Made by a program: the position numbers and the translations under genes. Below, one piece after another: positions 1 through 11,340 of a stretch of 64,000 nucleotides of DNA. The DNA is taken from assembly GCF_003086295.3 (NCBI RefSeq), contig NC_092040.1:54663559-54727558 (forward strand), read 5' to 3'. Within the stretch, counting starts at the first letter, position 1. Every line of letters begins with the position of its first letter. The notes under the pieces were generated by a model. It was not told the DNA's origin. It did not search any database and saw nothing but the letters and a program-made list of their open reading frames with translations. This DNA comes from Arachis hypogaea. Lineage: Eukaryota > Streptophyta > Magnoliopsida > Fabales > Fabaceae.

Positions 1-2
1 AG

Positions 3-1628
3 GTATTGAATGAAACTCAAAGAAACGACACCACAACAGAGAAAGAATTACTAGCCGTGGTATATGCTTTTGATAAGTTTAGACAATATTTGATTGGATC
101 TAAAGTCTTAGTGTATACTGACCATGTTGCTATTAAGTATCTCATGTCAAAATAGGATGCCAAACCAAGGCTAATCAGATGGGTGCTACTCCTACAAGAG
201 TTTGACATTGAGATCAAAGATAGAAAGGGCAGTGAAAATCAAGTTGCTGATCACTTATCAAGGGTACCACAAGATGCATACCAAGACAACATTCCATCAA
301 TAAATGAAGAGTTTCCAGATGAACACCTCTTGCAATTTCAACATGTCCCTTGGTTTGCAGATATGGCCAACTACAAGGCGGGGAGAATCATTCCACAAGA
401 GTACACAAAACAACAAGTCAAGAAGCTGCTACATGAGGCTAAGTTCTTCTTCTGGGATGAACCATTCTTGTTCAAAAGATGCCCAGATGGAATGATAAGA
501 AGATGTGTGCCAGAAGGTGAGATGAAGGACATACTATGGCATTGTCACAACTCTAGCTATGGTGGCCATTTTGGGGCTGAAAGAACTGCTGCAAAGGTCC
601 TTCAAAGTGGTTTCTATTGGCCTTCAATCTTCAAGGATGCTAGGGAGTTTGTGAGCCAATGCAATGAATGTCAAAGAACAGGGGGTTTGTCAAAGAAAAA
701 TGAGATGCCTCAAAAGTTCATTTTGGAAGTGGAACTCTTTGATTTGTGGGGAATAGATTTCATGGGACCTTTTCCCCCATCCTACACGTTCAAATACATC
801 CTGGTAGCAGTGGAGTATGTCTCCAAATGGGTAGAAGCAATAGCCACCACCACATGTGATACCAACGTGGTCTTGCAATTCCTCAAGAAGAACATCTTCA
901 CTAGATTTGGAGTGCCCAAAGGACTTATAAGTGATGGGGGAAGCCACTTTTGCAACAAGCAACTCAACTCTTTGCTCCACAAATATGGTGTTACTCACAA
1001 AGTGGCCACACCATATCACCCTCAAACCAATGGGCAAGCTGAACTTGCCAACAGAGAGCTAAAAAGGATCTTGGAGAAAACTGTGGGAACAACAAGAAAG
1101 GATTGGGTCAGGAAGCTGGATGATGCACTTTGGGCATATAGGACAGCCTTCAAGACACCCATAGGAAAATCTCCATTTCAGCTGGTGTATGGAAAAGCAT
1201 GCCACCTCCCTGTGGAGCTTGAACATAAGGCCTTTTGGGCCACCAAACTTCTGAATTTAGATGCTCAAGCAGCAGGAGAGAAGAGGTTGCTACAACTCAA
1301 TGAACTTGAAGAGTTCAGGTTGGAGGCATATGACAATGCCAAGATATACAAAGAGAGAGCAAAGAGATGGCATGATAAGAGGATCTCTCAAAGAACATTT
1401 GAACCAGGCCAAAAGGTGTTGCTATTCAATTCAAGATTGAAGATCTTCCCTGGGAAGCTGAGGTCTAGATGGACTGGTCCATACACCATCACCAAAGTAT
1501 CACCTCATGGCTATGTTGAATTACTTGATGAAGCCTCAAAGCAAACCTTCACAGCTAATGGACATAGGGTGAAGCACTATTTTGGTGGCCCTTGGAGCAA
1601 GGAAGAGAGTGTGCAACTCTTAACATGA
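3..1628 (+). pseudogene. pol fragment of A: RNase H tail plus integrase, one nonsense codon
   Basis: Reading frame open from base 3 apart from a TAG at 153-155, where related copies in this window (B) have a Gln codon. RNase H: TDHVAIKYL and, after the stop, [15 protein letters not shown]. Integrase: HHCC zinc finger (HCHN...GGHFG near 540-570, CNEC near 660-675), then a DDE core with [10 protein letters not shown] near 748, SDGGSHF near 930 and the Glu in [10 protein letters not shown] near 1040, then a GPY/F module ([13 protein letters not shown], about 1468-1510). Ends at TGA 1626-1628, 15 nt before the two-hairpin element. Without the TAG the IN part alone would be full length. The family integrates cDNA in the nucleus. 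Sure of identity; this copy cannot make a full pol. Confidence 0.93.
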
Positions 1629-1643
1629 GCAAAGAAGCTGCAA

Positions 1644-1692
1644 TGTCGAGCTAAGGACAATAAACAAAGCGCTTCATGGGAGGCAACCCATG
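1644..1692 (+). other. Two-hairpin element, copy in A (15 nt after pol stop)
   Basis: Small hairpin TGTC, loop GAGCTAAG, GACA (1644-1659); then self-complementary AAGCGCTT (1667-1674); then stem CATGGG, loop AGGCAA, CCCATG (1675-1692). The same arrangement follows the last ORF in B, D, J, O and U with different but still pairing stems. RNA function is an inference; the position and pairing are direct observations. Confidence 0.75.
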
Positions 1693-1768
1693 CACAGGGA
1701 GTCTTTTATTTTCATGTTTTAGTAACCAATGATGATCAAGTAGACTAGTACATGGTGTATGCAAGGCA

Positions 1769-2018
1769 CTAAGTTTGGTGTGGCCAATCTTGAAGTAATG
1801 GCAAATGTGTGTTCTACAACACTTAGCCACAAACTAAGTTTGGTGTCCATACATACACGAAAATGCTAGGCTATGAAAGTATTGTCATCTACTTTAGTTA
1901 TAAAATAAAATAAAAAAAAACGTGAAATAGCATCTAATGTAGGTAAATTACTAAGTTTGAGGTGGCTATCTTTGGAATTAATTCCATAGAACATTTAGTC
2001 ACAAACTAAGTTTGGTGT
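1769..2018 (+). repeat. Four dispersed CTAAGTTTGGTGT copies in the pol-env spacer of A
   Basis: Copies at 1769, 1834, 1951 (variant CTAAGTTTGAGGTGG) and 2006, roughly 55-115 nt apart. The last parts of the units also share 'TAGTCACAAACTAAG / TAGCCACAAACTAAG', so the copies look like decayed tandem duplications. The remaining spacer (1693-2643) is AT-rich with no credible ORF. The same 13-mer forms the 3' half of the hairpin modules and recurs in the leaders of B, K and U. Confidence 0.7.
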
Positions 2019-2643
2019 CTTTACTTGCATTATTAATGCTAAAAAAATAGATTAGGGAATCTAATTTAGTCAATTTTGCATAGGAACATCATCATAAGTT
2101 GTTAGCCATTAATGTCACTTTAAGAATCTCAAGCCTTTGGCATTTTGTTGCAGGAAAGAAAGGAAGAAATGATGGGGAATCTTGGAAGCATATAATGAAA
2201 GAAAGAAAGAAATGATGGGGAATCTTGGTGAGTGAGGTCACGGATACACAAGGAAGGGAAGTCACATGAGTTTTGAACTTTGTGCATGGGGAAAAACAAA
2301 TCAACATGCATTGGGCACAAGGAAGCATGCCATGACCGAGCCTTAAATGCCTTCCCACCAACTTTCACTTTAAATACTTCAACCATATTCATCAAACCTC
2401 ATTCTTCATCACTCATTCTTCTACCCCCATAACCTCATTTCATCACCCGAATTCACACCACACCCCTATCTCACTCCATGTGTCATATATTCTTGCCTTA
2501 GGCCTAATCTTTACCCAACAAAACTCTTGAAGCATCACATCTCTCACATAACCGAAACACTCAACCTCCTTCACCATCATTTTCTACCTTCTCTAAGTCA
2601 CCGTGCTCATCTCATATCTCTCTCATTCATAACTATTTTCTTT

Positions 2644-2680
2644 ATGCTTGAGGACAAGCATTGATCTAAGTTTGGTGTGG
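2644..2680 (+). other. AGGA-hairpin module a, upstream of the env-position ORF of A
   Basis: ATGCTTG, loop AGGA, CAAGCAT (perfect 7-bp stem, 2644-2661), 4-nt spacer, then CTAAGTTTGGTGTGG (2666-2680). The ORF start follows 28 nt later (2708). One of nine such modules in the window. Confidence 0.75.
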
Positions 2681-2707
2681 AAGATTCAACCTTGCAAGTG
2701 AATCTCA

Positions 2708-4375
2708 ATGGCCTCATCATCAAGGGATAGGAGAGAAGATGAATTTGATGAAAGAAGATTCAAATCCAAACACAATGAGCGGATCTTTAGTTGGATGTCA
2801 AGCAAAGATGTTGTTCCAGAGCTACCATTCAAGCTTAAAAAAGATGAATACCCTGAAATACAAAAAATAATCAGAAAAAGGGGATGGGAGCTCCTCTGTG
2901 ACCAACCTCAAGAAGTGAGCATGCTTCTCATCCATGAATTCTACACTAATGTGATAAGAGAATATGATGATGAAGAACCTTACATGAGTTATGTAAGAGG
3001 TGTGACTGTTGATTGTAGCCCAGACACCATCAACAGGGTGCTAAAGGTCAAGGCAAAACAGTTCAAACGACCCAGCTATGAAGAAAGGGTTGAAAATGAC
3101 CCAAGATATGTGGATGTGGTGAGTGACTTATGCAGAATAGGCACGGATTGGGTGTTGGATTCACATGGACAACCACTCAAACTTCGGAGAGGTGATCTCA
3201 TACCTCAAGCAAAAGGATGGCATGACATAGTGAGGAGGTCATTGATCTCCACTTCAAATAATTCTGAGGTAACAGTGAATAGAGCAATAATGATCCATTG
3301 CATAATGAAAGGAGGAGAAATCAATGTTGGAGACATTATAGCCAAGAACATCATTGACATAGCTCAAAAGGTCAAACAGGATAGTTGGCTAGGATATCCT
3401 AGTACCATTCTGCGCTTATGTGAAGAAGCTGGAGTACCTCTGGGAGAATTTGAAGAAACTGATGTGGTCTCTGTTGGGAAACCTCTTACCAAAGAAAGGT
3501 TGGAGTTCATCACCACAACCCAATTGGAAAGGCAACCTTTAGCAAGAAGGAAAAAAAGGAAAGAAGTAAGACAAGAGGAGGAGCCTCAAGAAATGGAAGA
3601 ACCCCACACTTTAAACATGAACCAACTCCAAGCCGCCTTGGAAGGGATTTCTGGGCAATATTCACAAATCCAAAGAAGCCAAGAGGAACAAGCACAACAA
3701 CAAAGGGACCTTTGGCAATTGATGGATCAACAAAGAGGGGTTCAAGTTCAATGGATGAACCAACAAAATGAGTACCAAGCACACATGATGGAACTACAAC
3801 AAGAACAATATGCCAAGATGCATGAAGCCATCAACAATTCAACTATGGAACATGAAAAAGCCATGGAGAAAGTGATACAAGAACAAGCTCAACTAAGGAT
3901 AGAGCAAGCTCAGCAAAGAGAACTTCTCCATAGGTTGGATGCTAGACATGAAACACTCTACAGAGATTTCAATGAAAACAGAATGTTCAGGGAAGCCAGG
4001 CATAAGGACAGACTTGACTATGATATATGCACCCAAGAAAAGCTCAGTTACCTCTGTTCCACACCCCCATTACTCAACCCACAAATTAAAACCTTCAATG
4101 AAGCTCGCAAGATATTTGAAGAGCAGGAACTAGCAAGGGTGAGATTCAATCAACAGAGGCTACAGGAGACAATGATAAGCTCAGGAATTTGGCAAAAAGA
4201 AGATCCAAAGGGGAATTCAACAACAAAGCAACAAGGAGAGCTAAGAAGTAAAAAGAAAGAAGATCCAAAGGGGGATTCAACAACAAAGCAACAAGGAGAG
4301 CTAAGAAGTAAAAAGAAACAAGATCCAAAGGGCAAAGGAAAGCAAGGAGAATCAAGCAAAGGAAAAGGGACATGA
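2708..4375 (+). CDS. Env-position ORF of element A (putative plant transposon protein family), intact, 555 aa
   Basis: Start chosen at the first ATG, 28 nt after hairpin module a, as in B and C. The N-terminal 280 residues align by eye with the ORFs in B (9642-10775), C (19792-20870) and M (44592-44977): shared landmarks are LKKDEYPEI near residue 45, EFYTN near 77, RRGDLIPQAKGWHDIVRRS near 160-178, SNNSEVTVNRAIMIHCIM near 183-200. Residues about 300-420 are Gln/Glu-rich with heptad-like spacing (likely coiled coil). The C-terminus is Lys-rich with two 20-residue repeats. I see no signal peptide or membrane segment, so the 'envelope' label rests on position only. It lies 1.08 kb after pol, same strand. 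It is the only long intact ORF in the window. Role unknown to me. Confidence 0.85.
   Translation: MASSSRDRREDEFDERRFKSKHNERIFSWMSSKDVVPELPFKLKKDEYPEIQKIIRKRGWELLCDQPQEVSMLLIHEFYTNVIREYDDEEPYMSYVRGVTVDCSPDTINRVLKVKAKQFKRPSYEERVENDPRYVDVVSDLCRIGTDWVLDSHGQPLKLRRGDLIPQAKGWHDIVRRSLISTSNNSEVTVNRAIMIHCIMKGGEINVGDIIAKNIIDIAQKVKQDSWLGYPSTILRLCEEAGVPLGEFEETDVVSVGKPLTKERLEFITTTQLERQPLARRKKRKEVRQEEEPQEMEEPHTLNMNQLQAALEGISGQYSQIQRSQEEQAQQQRDLWQLMDQQRGVQVQWMNQQNEYQAHMMELQQEQYAKMHEAINNSTMEHEKAMEKVIQEQAQLRIEQAQQRELLHRLDARHETLYRDFNENRMFREARHKDRLDYDICTQEKLSYLCSTPPLLNPQIKTFNEARKIFEEQELARVRFNQQRLQETMISSGIWQKEDPKGNSTTKQQGELRSKKKEDPKGDSTTKQQGELRSKKKQDPKGKGKQGESSKGKGT
4201..4332 (+). repeat. 60-bp tandem repeat in the 3' end of the A env-position ORF
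   Basis: Two full units (4201-4260, 4261-4320) differ at two positions, followed by a 12-bp start of a third. The period is a multiple of three, so it adds a 20-residue repeat (DPKGNSTTKQQGELRSKKKE type) to the basic C-terminus without breaking the frame. Confidence 0.92.
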
Positions 4376-5460
4376 AGACTAAAGGTGGTGTAGTTCCTTT
4401 GTTTTTCTTTATGTTTCTTTATGTTCTATTAAATAAAGAAGATGTATGTCTGAAATATGGTATACCTTCTAGGATGCATTTTCTTTTTGAAGCATTGTCT
4501 TTTATGTTGCCCATTCCATGCATCACCACTCACAGATTTGGAATGGTTGCTTGTCTTTAGTACTTTTACTTGTCATTGGAATAAAAGATGTAGTTTGAGC
4601 AAGAACAGAGAGAAATCTAGCTTAAAAAGGATCATGTTGTCCCATAAGAAAAGTGCTAGTATATTTATTGTGAGAGAATCAAGGTTCAATGAACTCAAAA
4701 GAATGCTTGCCTATACAAGACTAGTTTGGTTAAGGATCACAAAGGCTTTAACAGTAAAAGCACAAATAACCTTGACAATAAAGAAAATAGAGTACAAAGA
4801 ATGAAAGGCTAGGCATCAATGACAAAATTTGGATATGTGTCTCTGGTGATTGATGTTAAGAGACATACTTGGGCTAGTAAATCCGAGGGGTGCTTCATCA
4901 CCCAGTAACTTGAGTTAACTAACTCGGGATTATCGATTGAAAACCCACAATCAAGAGTAGCTCTATAACAGAACATTTAGCAACCCAAAGAGGTGCTGGA
5001 CACCACTATCCAAACAAAATTTCAATGTTATATGCCTGTGATTGAATGTGTTAAGGAAAGAGGCTTGAGTGAGTAAATCTTTAAGAGTGTCTCAACACTT
5101 AACAACTTGAACCAACTGGTTTGGGATTGTTGATTGAAAGCTTATGCTAAAGAGCCGCCTTAAGACAAGATTTCAAGCTCAATTGAAATGAAAAAAAAAG
5201 GGAATATAAAAAAAAAAGAAGAGAAGCATCAAGGAAAGAATGGTTCAAGGGTCATGTGCTAAGGTATAAAAGGAAGTCTAGTGAAGTTAATCAATTTAGT
5301 ATTGAAGCAAGCATTCTAATTGAAAAAGTTGAATAGTTGTGTTCAATTACAATAAATTAATGACCACACAAGTGAGGATGACATGCTCAATGAAAAATTA
5401 CTCTCTGGAAGAACATTCAAGTCTTACATCTTAAATTCTTGTGACAAAGTCCTTTATATT
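4376..5460 (+). other. 3' non-coding region of A between the env-position ORF and the terminal module
   Basis: AT-rich, no credible ORF. Two imperfect copies of a segment of about 120 bp lie at about 4840-4965 and 5040-5160: both run from 'rttgaatgtgttaa / ttgatgttaa', through 'gtaaatc' and a TTGA(G/T)T..ACTAACTCGGGATT-like block, to 'attgaaarc'. No promoter or terminator is recognisable. Confidence 0.5.
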
Positions 5461-5497
5461 TTGCTTGAGGACAAGCAATACTTTAAGTTTGGTGTTG
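5461..5497 (+). other. AGGA-hairpin module b, abutting the 3' LTR of A
   Basis: TTGCTTG, AGGA, CAAGCAA (5461-5478), spacer TACT, TTAAGTTTGGTGTTG (5483-5497). The LTR begins at the next base (TGATGCAATTG, 5498). This is where a polypurine tract is expected, yet the last 15 nt are mixed G/T. Confidence 0.8.
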
Positions 5498-5814
5498 TGA
5501 TGCAATTGCATATTTGATATATTAGCTAGTTAGTTTAGTTGATTTTAGCTTAATTTCACTCATTTTCTCTAAATAAACAAGTCCTTTTATGAGTTTTGTT
5601 TCCATGCATGAGAGTACCAAGGAATATGTTGATTCTAGCCTAATTCATGCAAATGATTTAAGGAATGCATATATGAATGAGTATGAATAAATCTCATGAA
5701 ATTTATTGCATGAATTGGCAAGACTTTGAAGCTATTTCCCTTGTTGATGATAGGTGATGAAACAAGGATGCATGGAAGCAAGAATGATGCAAGCTGGGCA
5801 AGAAGTTGGCGTTG

Positions 5815-7260
5815 CCAACTTGGACATAAGGGGCGTTGTTCTTGGCAACGCCAGGAAGAGGAGTTGGCGTTGCCAACTTGGAGGATAAGGGGCGTTGTTC
5901 TTGGCAACGCCAGGAAAAGGAGTTGGCGTTGCCAACTTGGGAACATGGTGCATTTTTATGGACAACGCCACACACAAGCAAGGCAAGCTTGGCCCTGGAA
6001 GAAGCAAAGTTGGCGTTGCCAACTTGAGGAGGGCGTTGCCAACGCCACACACAACCACGCCAAGCAAGCTTGGCAACCCTGGAAGCAAAGTTGGCATTGC
6101 CAACTCTAGAAGGGCGTTGCCAACGCCACACACAAGCAAGTTTGGCCCTGGAGGAAGACAAGAAGCAAAGTTGGCGTTGCCAACTTGAGAGTGGCGTTGC
6201 CAACGCCACACACAAGCAATTTTGGCACCAAAGAGGAGCTCGAGCACGTTGTTGAAGCTAGGAAGCATTGGAGTGTTTGGCAACAACGCCAGGAATGGTT
6301 GCTTGGCTAGGCACCAAGTCTTGGTGCCAACCATGTTTCCAACGCCCATTGGCCTTGCCATGCACGTTGCCAACGCCCACAAGCCGTGCCAACCAAGTTG
6401 CTAACGCCCACAAGCATGCCATGCACGTTGCCAACGCCCATTGGCCTTGCCATGCACGTTGCCAACGCCAGGAAGCAAGCATGGAGCCTTGAGAAAGGCT
6501 CGAGCACGTTGCCAACGTGCTAAAGAGAAGGAGTTATTCACAACAACGCCAGGAAATTGTGGTGCACGTTGCTAACTTGAAATGTATGGGCGTTATTCAC
6601 AACAACTCCAACAAGGCAGCCTGACCATGTCCTCTTCAATGGAAGATATCTTGAGCTACAGAGATCCAAATTGAGTGCTTCCAGTTGCATTGGAAAGCTG
6701 ACATTCAGAGCTTTCCAACCATATATAATAGTCTATGGTGAAGCACAAATTTGAAGCCAAACCAGAGTCATCTTTAGGCCCTAAAAACAAGAACATGAAG
6801 TGAAATTCAAGAAGGCTAGAGATTAGCCTAGAAGTGTGGCTCGAGCACGTTGCCAACGTGCTAGATAGGGGGCGTGTTTTGCAACAACGCCAGCCCCAAG
6901 CCCTTGCCTTGGGAGAGTAAGGCACGAGCACGTTGCCAACTTGGGGTTTAAGGTGCGTTTTTGGCAACAACTTGGCAACAACTTGGCAGCTTGACCTTAC
7001 CTTCTTTGAGGAACCATAACTTGAGCTAGGAAAGTCCAATTGAGGTGATTCCAGTGGCATTAGAAAATAGACATCAAGAGCTTTCCAATGATGTATAATA
7101 GTCCACATTGAGGCTGAAGGTTGACACTCAAATTCTGGGCTACATTTAGCATGAAAGTAGAGCCAAGAAGAGGAAAAGCAAGTTGTTGGCAACAACTTGG
7201 GCTAGCAACGCCCAAGTCTCATACTTCACTACCAGGAAAATGTCTTGCACGTTGCCAACG
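5815..7260 (+). repeat. Palindromic-word cluster in the A LTR (core GTTGCCAAC)
   Basis: More than 20 degenerate copies of inverted repeats sharing the core GTTGCCAAC but with three kinds of arms: GTTGGCGTTGCCAAC, GGCGTTGCCAACGCC and CACGTTGCCAACGTG. Spacing is irregular (about 20-70 bp). Long ORFs on both strands here are by-products of the repeats. Confidence 0.9.
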
Positions 7261-7433
7261 TGCATTTGGCCTGGAGTTAGTGCCAATAACGCCAAGCCAA
7301 TGGGCCAGAAACATGATGAATAAACTCTTCCATTCCAAGTCTAGCAACACTTCCAATTGAGCCAAGAATTCAACAATGAGAAAGCCCACATTGCTAACCC
7401 AAATTGAAGATCTCTGAAGAGTTTTAGGAGTAG

Positions 7434-7442
7434 TATAAATAG
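7434..7442 (+). promoter_or_regulatory. Probable TATA box of the A LTR
   Basis: TATAAATAG in the second half of the LTR, after the palindromic cluster and conserved box; the same 9-mer in the same relative place occurs in K (34312), M (46998) and, on the minus strand, L, Q and S. Transcription start not mapped. Confidence 0.55.
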
Positions 7443-8669
7443 AAGAGATTGATGTACTTGTAGGGGACTTTTGGACTTTTTTACACTTTTACTTTACTTT
7501 TTGACACTTAGACATTTTTTACACTTTTTAGCACTTGTATTGGAGAACTCTTTTGGTACTTCCGAGAGGAGACCCAGGGAGCTAATTTTGGTTCATCTTG
7601 GAACTTCTCTTCTTCATTTCTTTTAAGCTTTAAGCATTTTTCTTCTTCTTCATCATCTTCCTCTATACTTAGTTTAATTTTTGTTAATGGCATTTGTTGT
7701 TGAATTTGGAGCAATGACTCACTAAACCCCACTTTCATTAGGGGGAAGAGCTCTGCTAGTTGAAATGTATTGGTGAACTCATCTTCTCCTCCTCAATTCT
7801 AGTGGTTGATCTAAAGAGGGAACTCTTGTTCTTCAAAGATTCAACCACCATCGAGAGAGGGGTTAATCTATGTGAATTGTGTGGTAAATTTGAGGAATGA
7901 GCCACATAATTCAGTTTAGAGTTCATCCTTTCATGATTTCCTTGATCAACACACCTTGGTTAGTATGTGAGATGTAACTCTCCTTGGTTGAGACTATGGG
8001 AATTGTGTGGCTGGATTAAGTTTGAGCATCATCTCTTCTCATGAACAAATAGATCACGAGAGTGGCATTTGGTTATGTTGAGAGAAATTGAATCACCAAG
8101 AGATTGGGGTTCAATTACCCAATTGCCATGGATCTAAACCCATGATTGAGAAGGATTTGACCAACATCAATTCATGAACACTAGCATCTCTGATCCCTAA
8201 TGATCTTCTCCATCATCAATTCTTACTTCTTTTACTTCTAGTTGTTTGATTACCCACAACCCAATTCCCTTTTACATTCTGTCAATTTATTATTCTTGTC
8301 ATCTACATTTTGTTCTTTCAATTCTTGCTATTTACTCTTATGTTCTTTAAATTTCTGCACCCTTTAATTCCTTGCCATTTATCTTTGATGTTATTTAAGT
8401 TTCTTGCAATTTAAGTTTCAGTTATTTACTTCCATTTTATTTCTATATTCTTGATCTTAATTGCTATTTAAATTCCTGTAATTATATTCAAAAGTCATAT
8501 TGCTCATAAAATCAAAATCATGTTCGCTTGACTAAACTTACCATTTAACTAAAGTTGCTTAATCTTCCAATCCTCGTGGGATCGACCTCACTCTTAGTGA
8601 GTCTTACTACTTGATACGATCCGGTATACTTGCCGGTAATTACGTGAAATCTTAATTTTTACGTATCAA

Positions 8670-9641
8670 TGATATCTCAGAGTTTCAAGTGAAGCTCATA
8701 TTCTAATTAGATGAGCGGGACTAGTAGCTTTTTGCTTCTGAACAGTTTTGGCATCTCACTTTATCCTTTGAAATTCAGAATGATTGGCATCCATAGGAAC
8801 TCAGAATTCAAATAGTATTATTGATTCTCCTAGTGTAGTATGTTGATTCTTGAACACAATTACTTTATGAGTCTTAGCCGTGGCCCTAAGCACTTTGTTT
8901 TCCAGTATTACCACCGGATACATAAATGCCACAGACACATAACTGGGTGAACCCTTTCAGATTGTGACTTAGCTTTGTTAAAGTCCCCAATTAGAGGTGT
9001 CCAGAGTACTTAAGCACACTCCTTTGCCTTGGATCACGACTTTAAACACTCAATCTCAAGTTTTTCACTTGGACCTACATGCCACAAGCACATGGTTAAG
9101 GACAACTTGATTTAGCCGCTTAGGCCTGGATTTATTTCCTTGGGCCCTCCTGTCCATTGATGCTCAAAGCCTTGGATCCTTTTCACCCTTGCCTTTTGGT
9201 TTAAAGGGATATTGGCTTTTTCTACCTCTTTTGCTTTTTTTTTTTTCACTGCTTTTTCTTGCTTCAAGAATCAATTTTATGATTTTTCAGATCAACAATA
9301 ATATTTCTCTTGTTCATCATTCTTTCAGGAGCCAACAATTTGAACATTCATAAAATTCAATATAAAAAATATGCACTGTTCAAGCATTCATTCAGAAGAC
9401 AAAAAGTGTTGCCACCACATATAAATAATTAGAATTTTCCTTATTAAGAACTCAAAAAATTATTGCCTCTTTATTCTAAAAATTCTACTATTTTATTCAT
9501 GTTTGATGATGATGAGAAAAATAAATTATAGCTTACTTGGAGATAAAATCAAAATAGATATACTACTTACTACTCATATATAACTTCTAAGGTAAATTCT
9601 TATAAGAATAACTATCACAGAGTTAAAGCTAAGATTATGAC
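8670..9641 (-). other. 3' non-coding region of B
   Basis: Homologous to 45340-46310 of M (opposite strand) and to 55995-56170 plus 57794-58560 of Q. Contains a T/C-rich stretch near 9220-9260 and no credible ORF. Confidence 0.75.
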
Positions 9642-10775
9642 TCAACAACCTTTATTTTGGGAAATAGATGTTCCTCTAGTCTGTGGAGTGCTTGGTTCTT
9701 CAAGAGATAGCTTTTGACGCTTTAGTTCCTTCAAGTCATGCCTTTGCTCTTCTTGTTCCCCAAGTAGTTTGCAAAGCATGCTTTTTTGATTATTCTGTTC
9801 TTCCTTGATTTGGTCCATAGCTTCTTGCAACTTGGCAACAGATGCTTCAAGATGCTTCCAGTATTCAATTTGGGGGATCTCCGGGAGGAATTCCTTTGCT
9901 CTCCTCTTGATGGGGTCGTCCTGAACTTCTTGTTTTTCCATTGATATTTTGGTGATTGGTCGCTCAACTAAGATATACTCAGTTACTCCCATTTTCACTC
10001 CAGCATCTTTACATAGCATAGAGATTAAGCTTGGATAAGCCAATCTGGCATCTTTGGAGTTCTTGTTTGCAATTATGTATAGTTCACACGAAATCAGCTG
10101 ATGAACTTCCACTTCTCTTCCCAACATAATGCAATGGATCATCACTGCTCTTTTAATGGTGACTTCAGAGTGGTTGCTAGTGGGCAGTATAGTACGACCA
10201 ATGAAGTCCAGCCAGCCTCTGGCGACTGGTTTGAGATCTTCTCTCTTGAGTTGATTTGGGACTCCCTTGGTGCTGGTTGTCCATTTGGTTCCAGGGAGGC
10301 ATATGTCCTCTAGAATCTTGTCTAAGCCCTTATTTGTTCTCATCATTCTCCTATTAAAGGAGTCTGGGTCATCTTTCAGCTGAGGTAGCTTAAAGATCTC
10401 CCTAATTTTGTCAGGATGGATGTGAACAATCTTTCCTCTGACCAAGGTCTGATAGTCATAGAGGGCAGTTCCAGATATTCTCTGCCTGTCTGTTTGCCAC
10501 AAGTTAGAGTAGAATTCCTGAACCATGTTTCTTCCCACCTTTGTTTCCGGATTAGCTAGGATTTCCCAGCTCCTATTTCGAATTTGCTCTTAGATCTCCG
10601 GATATTCATCTTCTTTCAGATCAAATTTGACTTCCGGGATCACTGACCTTAGACCCATTATTTTGTAGTAATGGTCTGAATGTTCTTTGGTTAAGAACTT
10701 TCCTTGATTCCAAAGTGGTTTTGGAGTATTCTCTTTCTTGCCTCTTGGAGTGGTTTGCTTCCCATTAGGAGCCAT
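9642..10775 (-). pseudogene. Env-position ORF of B (putative plant transposon protein family), one nonsense codon
   Basis: Starts at ATG 10775, 36 nt after module c. Frame is interrupted by TAA at 10592-10590 and then open to 9642, about 377 codons. Landmarks: LKEDEYPEI just before the stop, VQEFYSN, QLKREDLKPVARGWLDFIGRT, SNHSEVTIKRAVMIHCIM. The last 110 residues are Glu/Gln/Lys-rich and look coiled-coil forming (KLQEAMDQIKEEQNNQ). No signal peptide or membrane helix. Shorter than the A version because it lacks A's Gln-rich extension and Lys repeats. Downstream of pol on the same strand as in A. Family identity is firm from cross-comparison; role unknown. Confidence 0.85.
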
Positions 10776-10810
10776 GATTTTAGTGGGTATGGCTTAGTGA
10801 TCACGGATAA

Positions 10811-10847
10811 ACACACCAAACTTAGAGGGTTGCTTGTCCTCAAGCAA
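10811..10847 (-). other. AGGA-hairpin module c, upstream of the env-position ORF of B
   Basis: On the minus strand TTGCTTG, AGGA, CAAGCAA (10847-10830), spacer CCCT, CTAAGTTTGGTGTGT (10825-10811); ATG follows 35 nt later. Confidence 0.78.
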
Positions 10848-11340
10848 AAGAAAGGAAAGGAGAGGGATAGTAGGAGAGCCAAATTTGAATGGTGGAGGAA
10901 TGGGGGGAGGCTGAATGGGATTTAAAGGGAGGGGGTGGGTTTTTGAAAATTTTGGAAAGGATAAGATAGAAGATATAATTTGTGAATGATAAGTATGATA
11001 TGAAAAAGATATAATTTAAAATTGAAAAGTTTATGAAAGATAGTTGAAAAAGATAAATTTGAATTTTCATTTTGAAAAGAAAAGATTTGAGATGAATTTG
11101 AAAAGATAATTGAGTTATGAAAAAAAAATTTGAAAAGAAGTGGGATGGGATTTGAAAAAGATTTGTGTTTATGAATTAAGATACCTTTGATATCTTTGAA
11201 AAAGGGATTTTAGAAATTAGGATTAAAATTTTTGGAATTGAAGAATGAGAGGTTGTAACATGTTTATGCAAGAAATCATGGATTGAAACATAAAAATTGG
11301 AAAAAAATTGAGTTAAAAACGAACTCACCTCCTCCCCACA
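10848..11340 (-). other. Spacer between palindromic cluster and module in B
   Basis: AT-rich, with many GAAAAGAT/ATTTGAAAAG units on the plus strand; no coding potential seen. Confidence 0.5.

Larger units (their letters stand above)
1..8669 (+). mobile_element. Element A: right part of an Athila-like Ty3/gypsy LTR retrotransposon
   Basis: Order seen: RNase H tail and integrase, two-hairpin element, spacer with repeated CTAAGTTTGGTGT, hairpin module, env-position ORF, 3' non-coding region, second hairpin module, 3' LTR. The window starts inside RNase H, so the left half and 5' LTR are missing and a target-site duplication cannot be tested. From 8670 on, the sequence matches the reverse complement of the 3' non-coding region of M (about 46180-46310) and the forward strand at about 55995-56110, which shows that A is inserted into the 3' region of element B. 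Confidence 0.85.
5498..8669 (+). repeat. 3' LTR of element A (about 3.17 kb)
   Basis: Starts TGATGCAATTG directly after the module; ends ...TTTTTACGTATCAA, after which element B sequence resumes. Contains a large cluster of palindromic words (5815-7260), two copies of a conserved LTR box with TTGGAAAGC / GCTTTCCAA arms (6652-6740 and 7022-7090), TATAAATAG at 7434, and a 3' end block GGGATCGACCTCACTC...CTTGATACGA shared with solo LTR P. The exact last base (8668 or 8669) is uncertain because the partner LTR is outside the window. Confidence 0.75.

Noticed and set aside
2708..4375. True retroviral-type envelope gene
   Set aside because: Position fits, but no signal peptide, furin-like site or transmembrane helix is visible; kept as env-position ORF.
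5635..6515. Several long overlapping ORFs on both strands
   Set aside because: Produced by the palindromic GTTGCCAAC words in the A LTR, which are open in many frames; no domain and no counterpart in P.
5815..7260. Possible CRISPR-like array
   Set aside because: Repeats are degenerate palindromes with irregular gaps inside a plant LTR; no constant repeat-spacer pattern and no cas genes.
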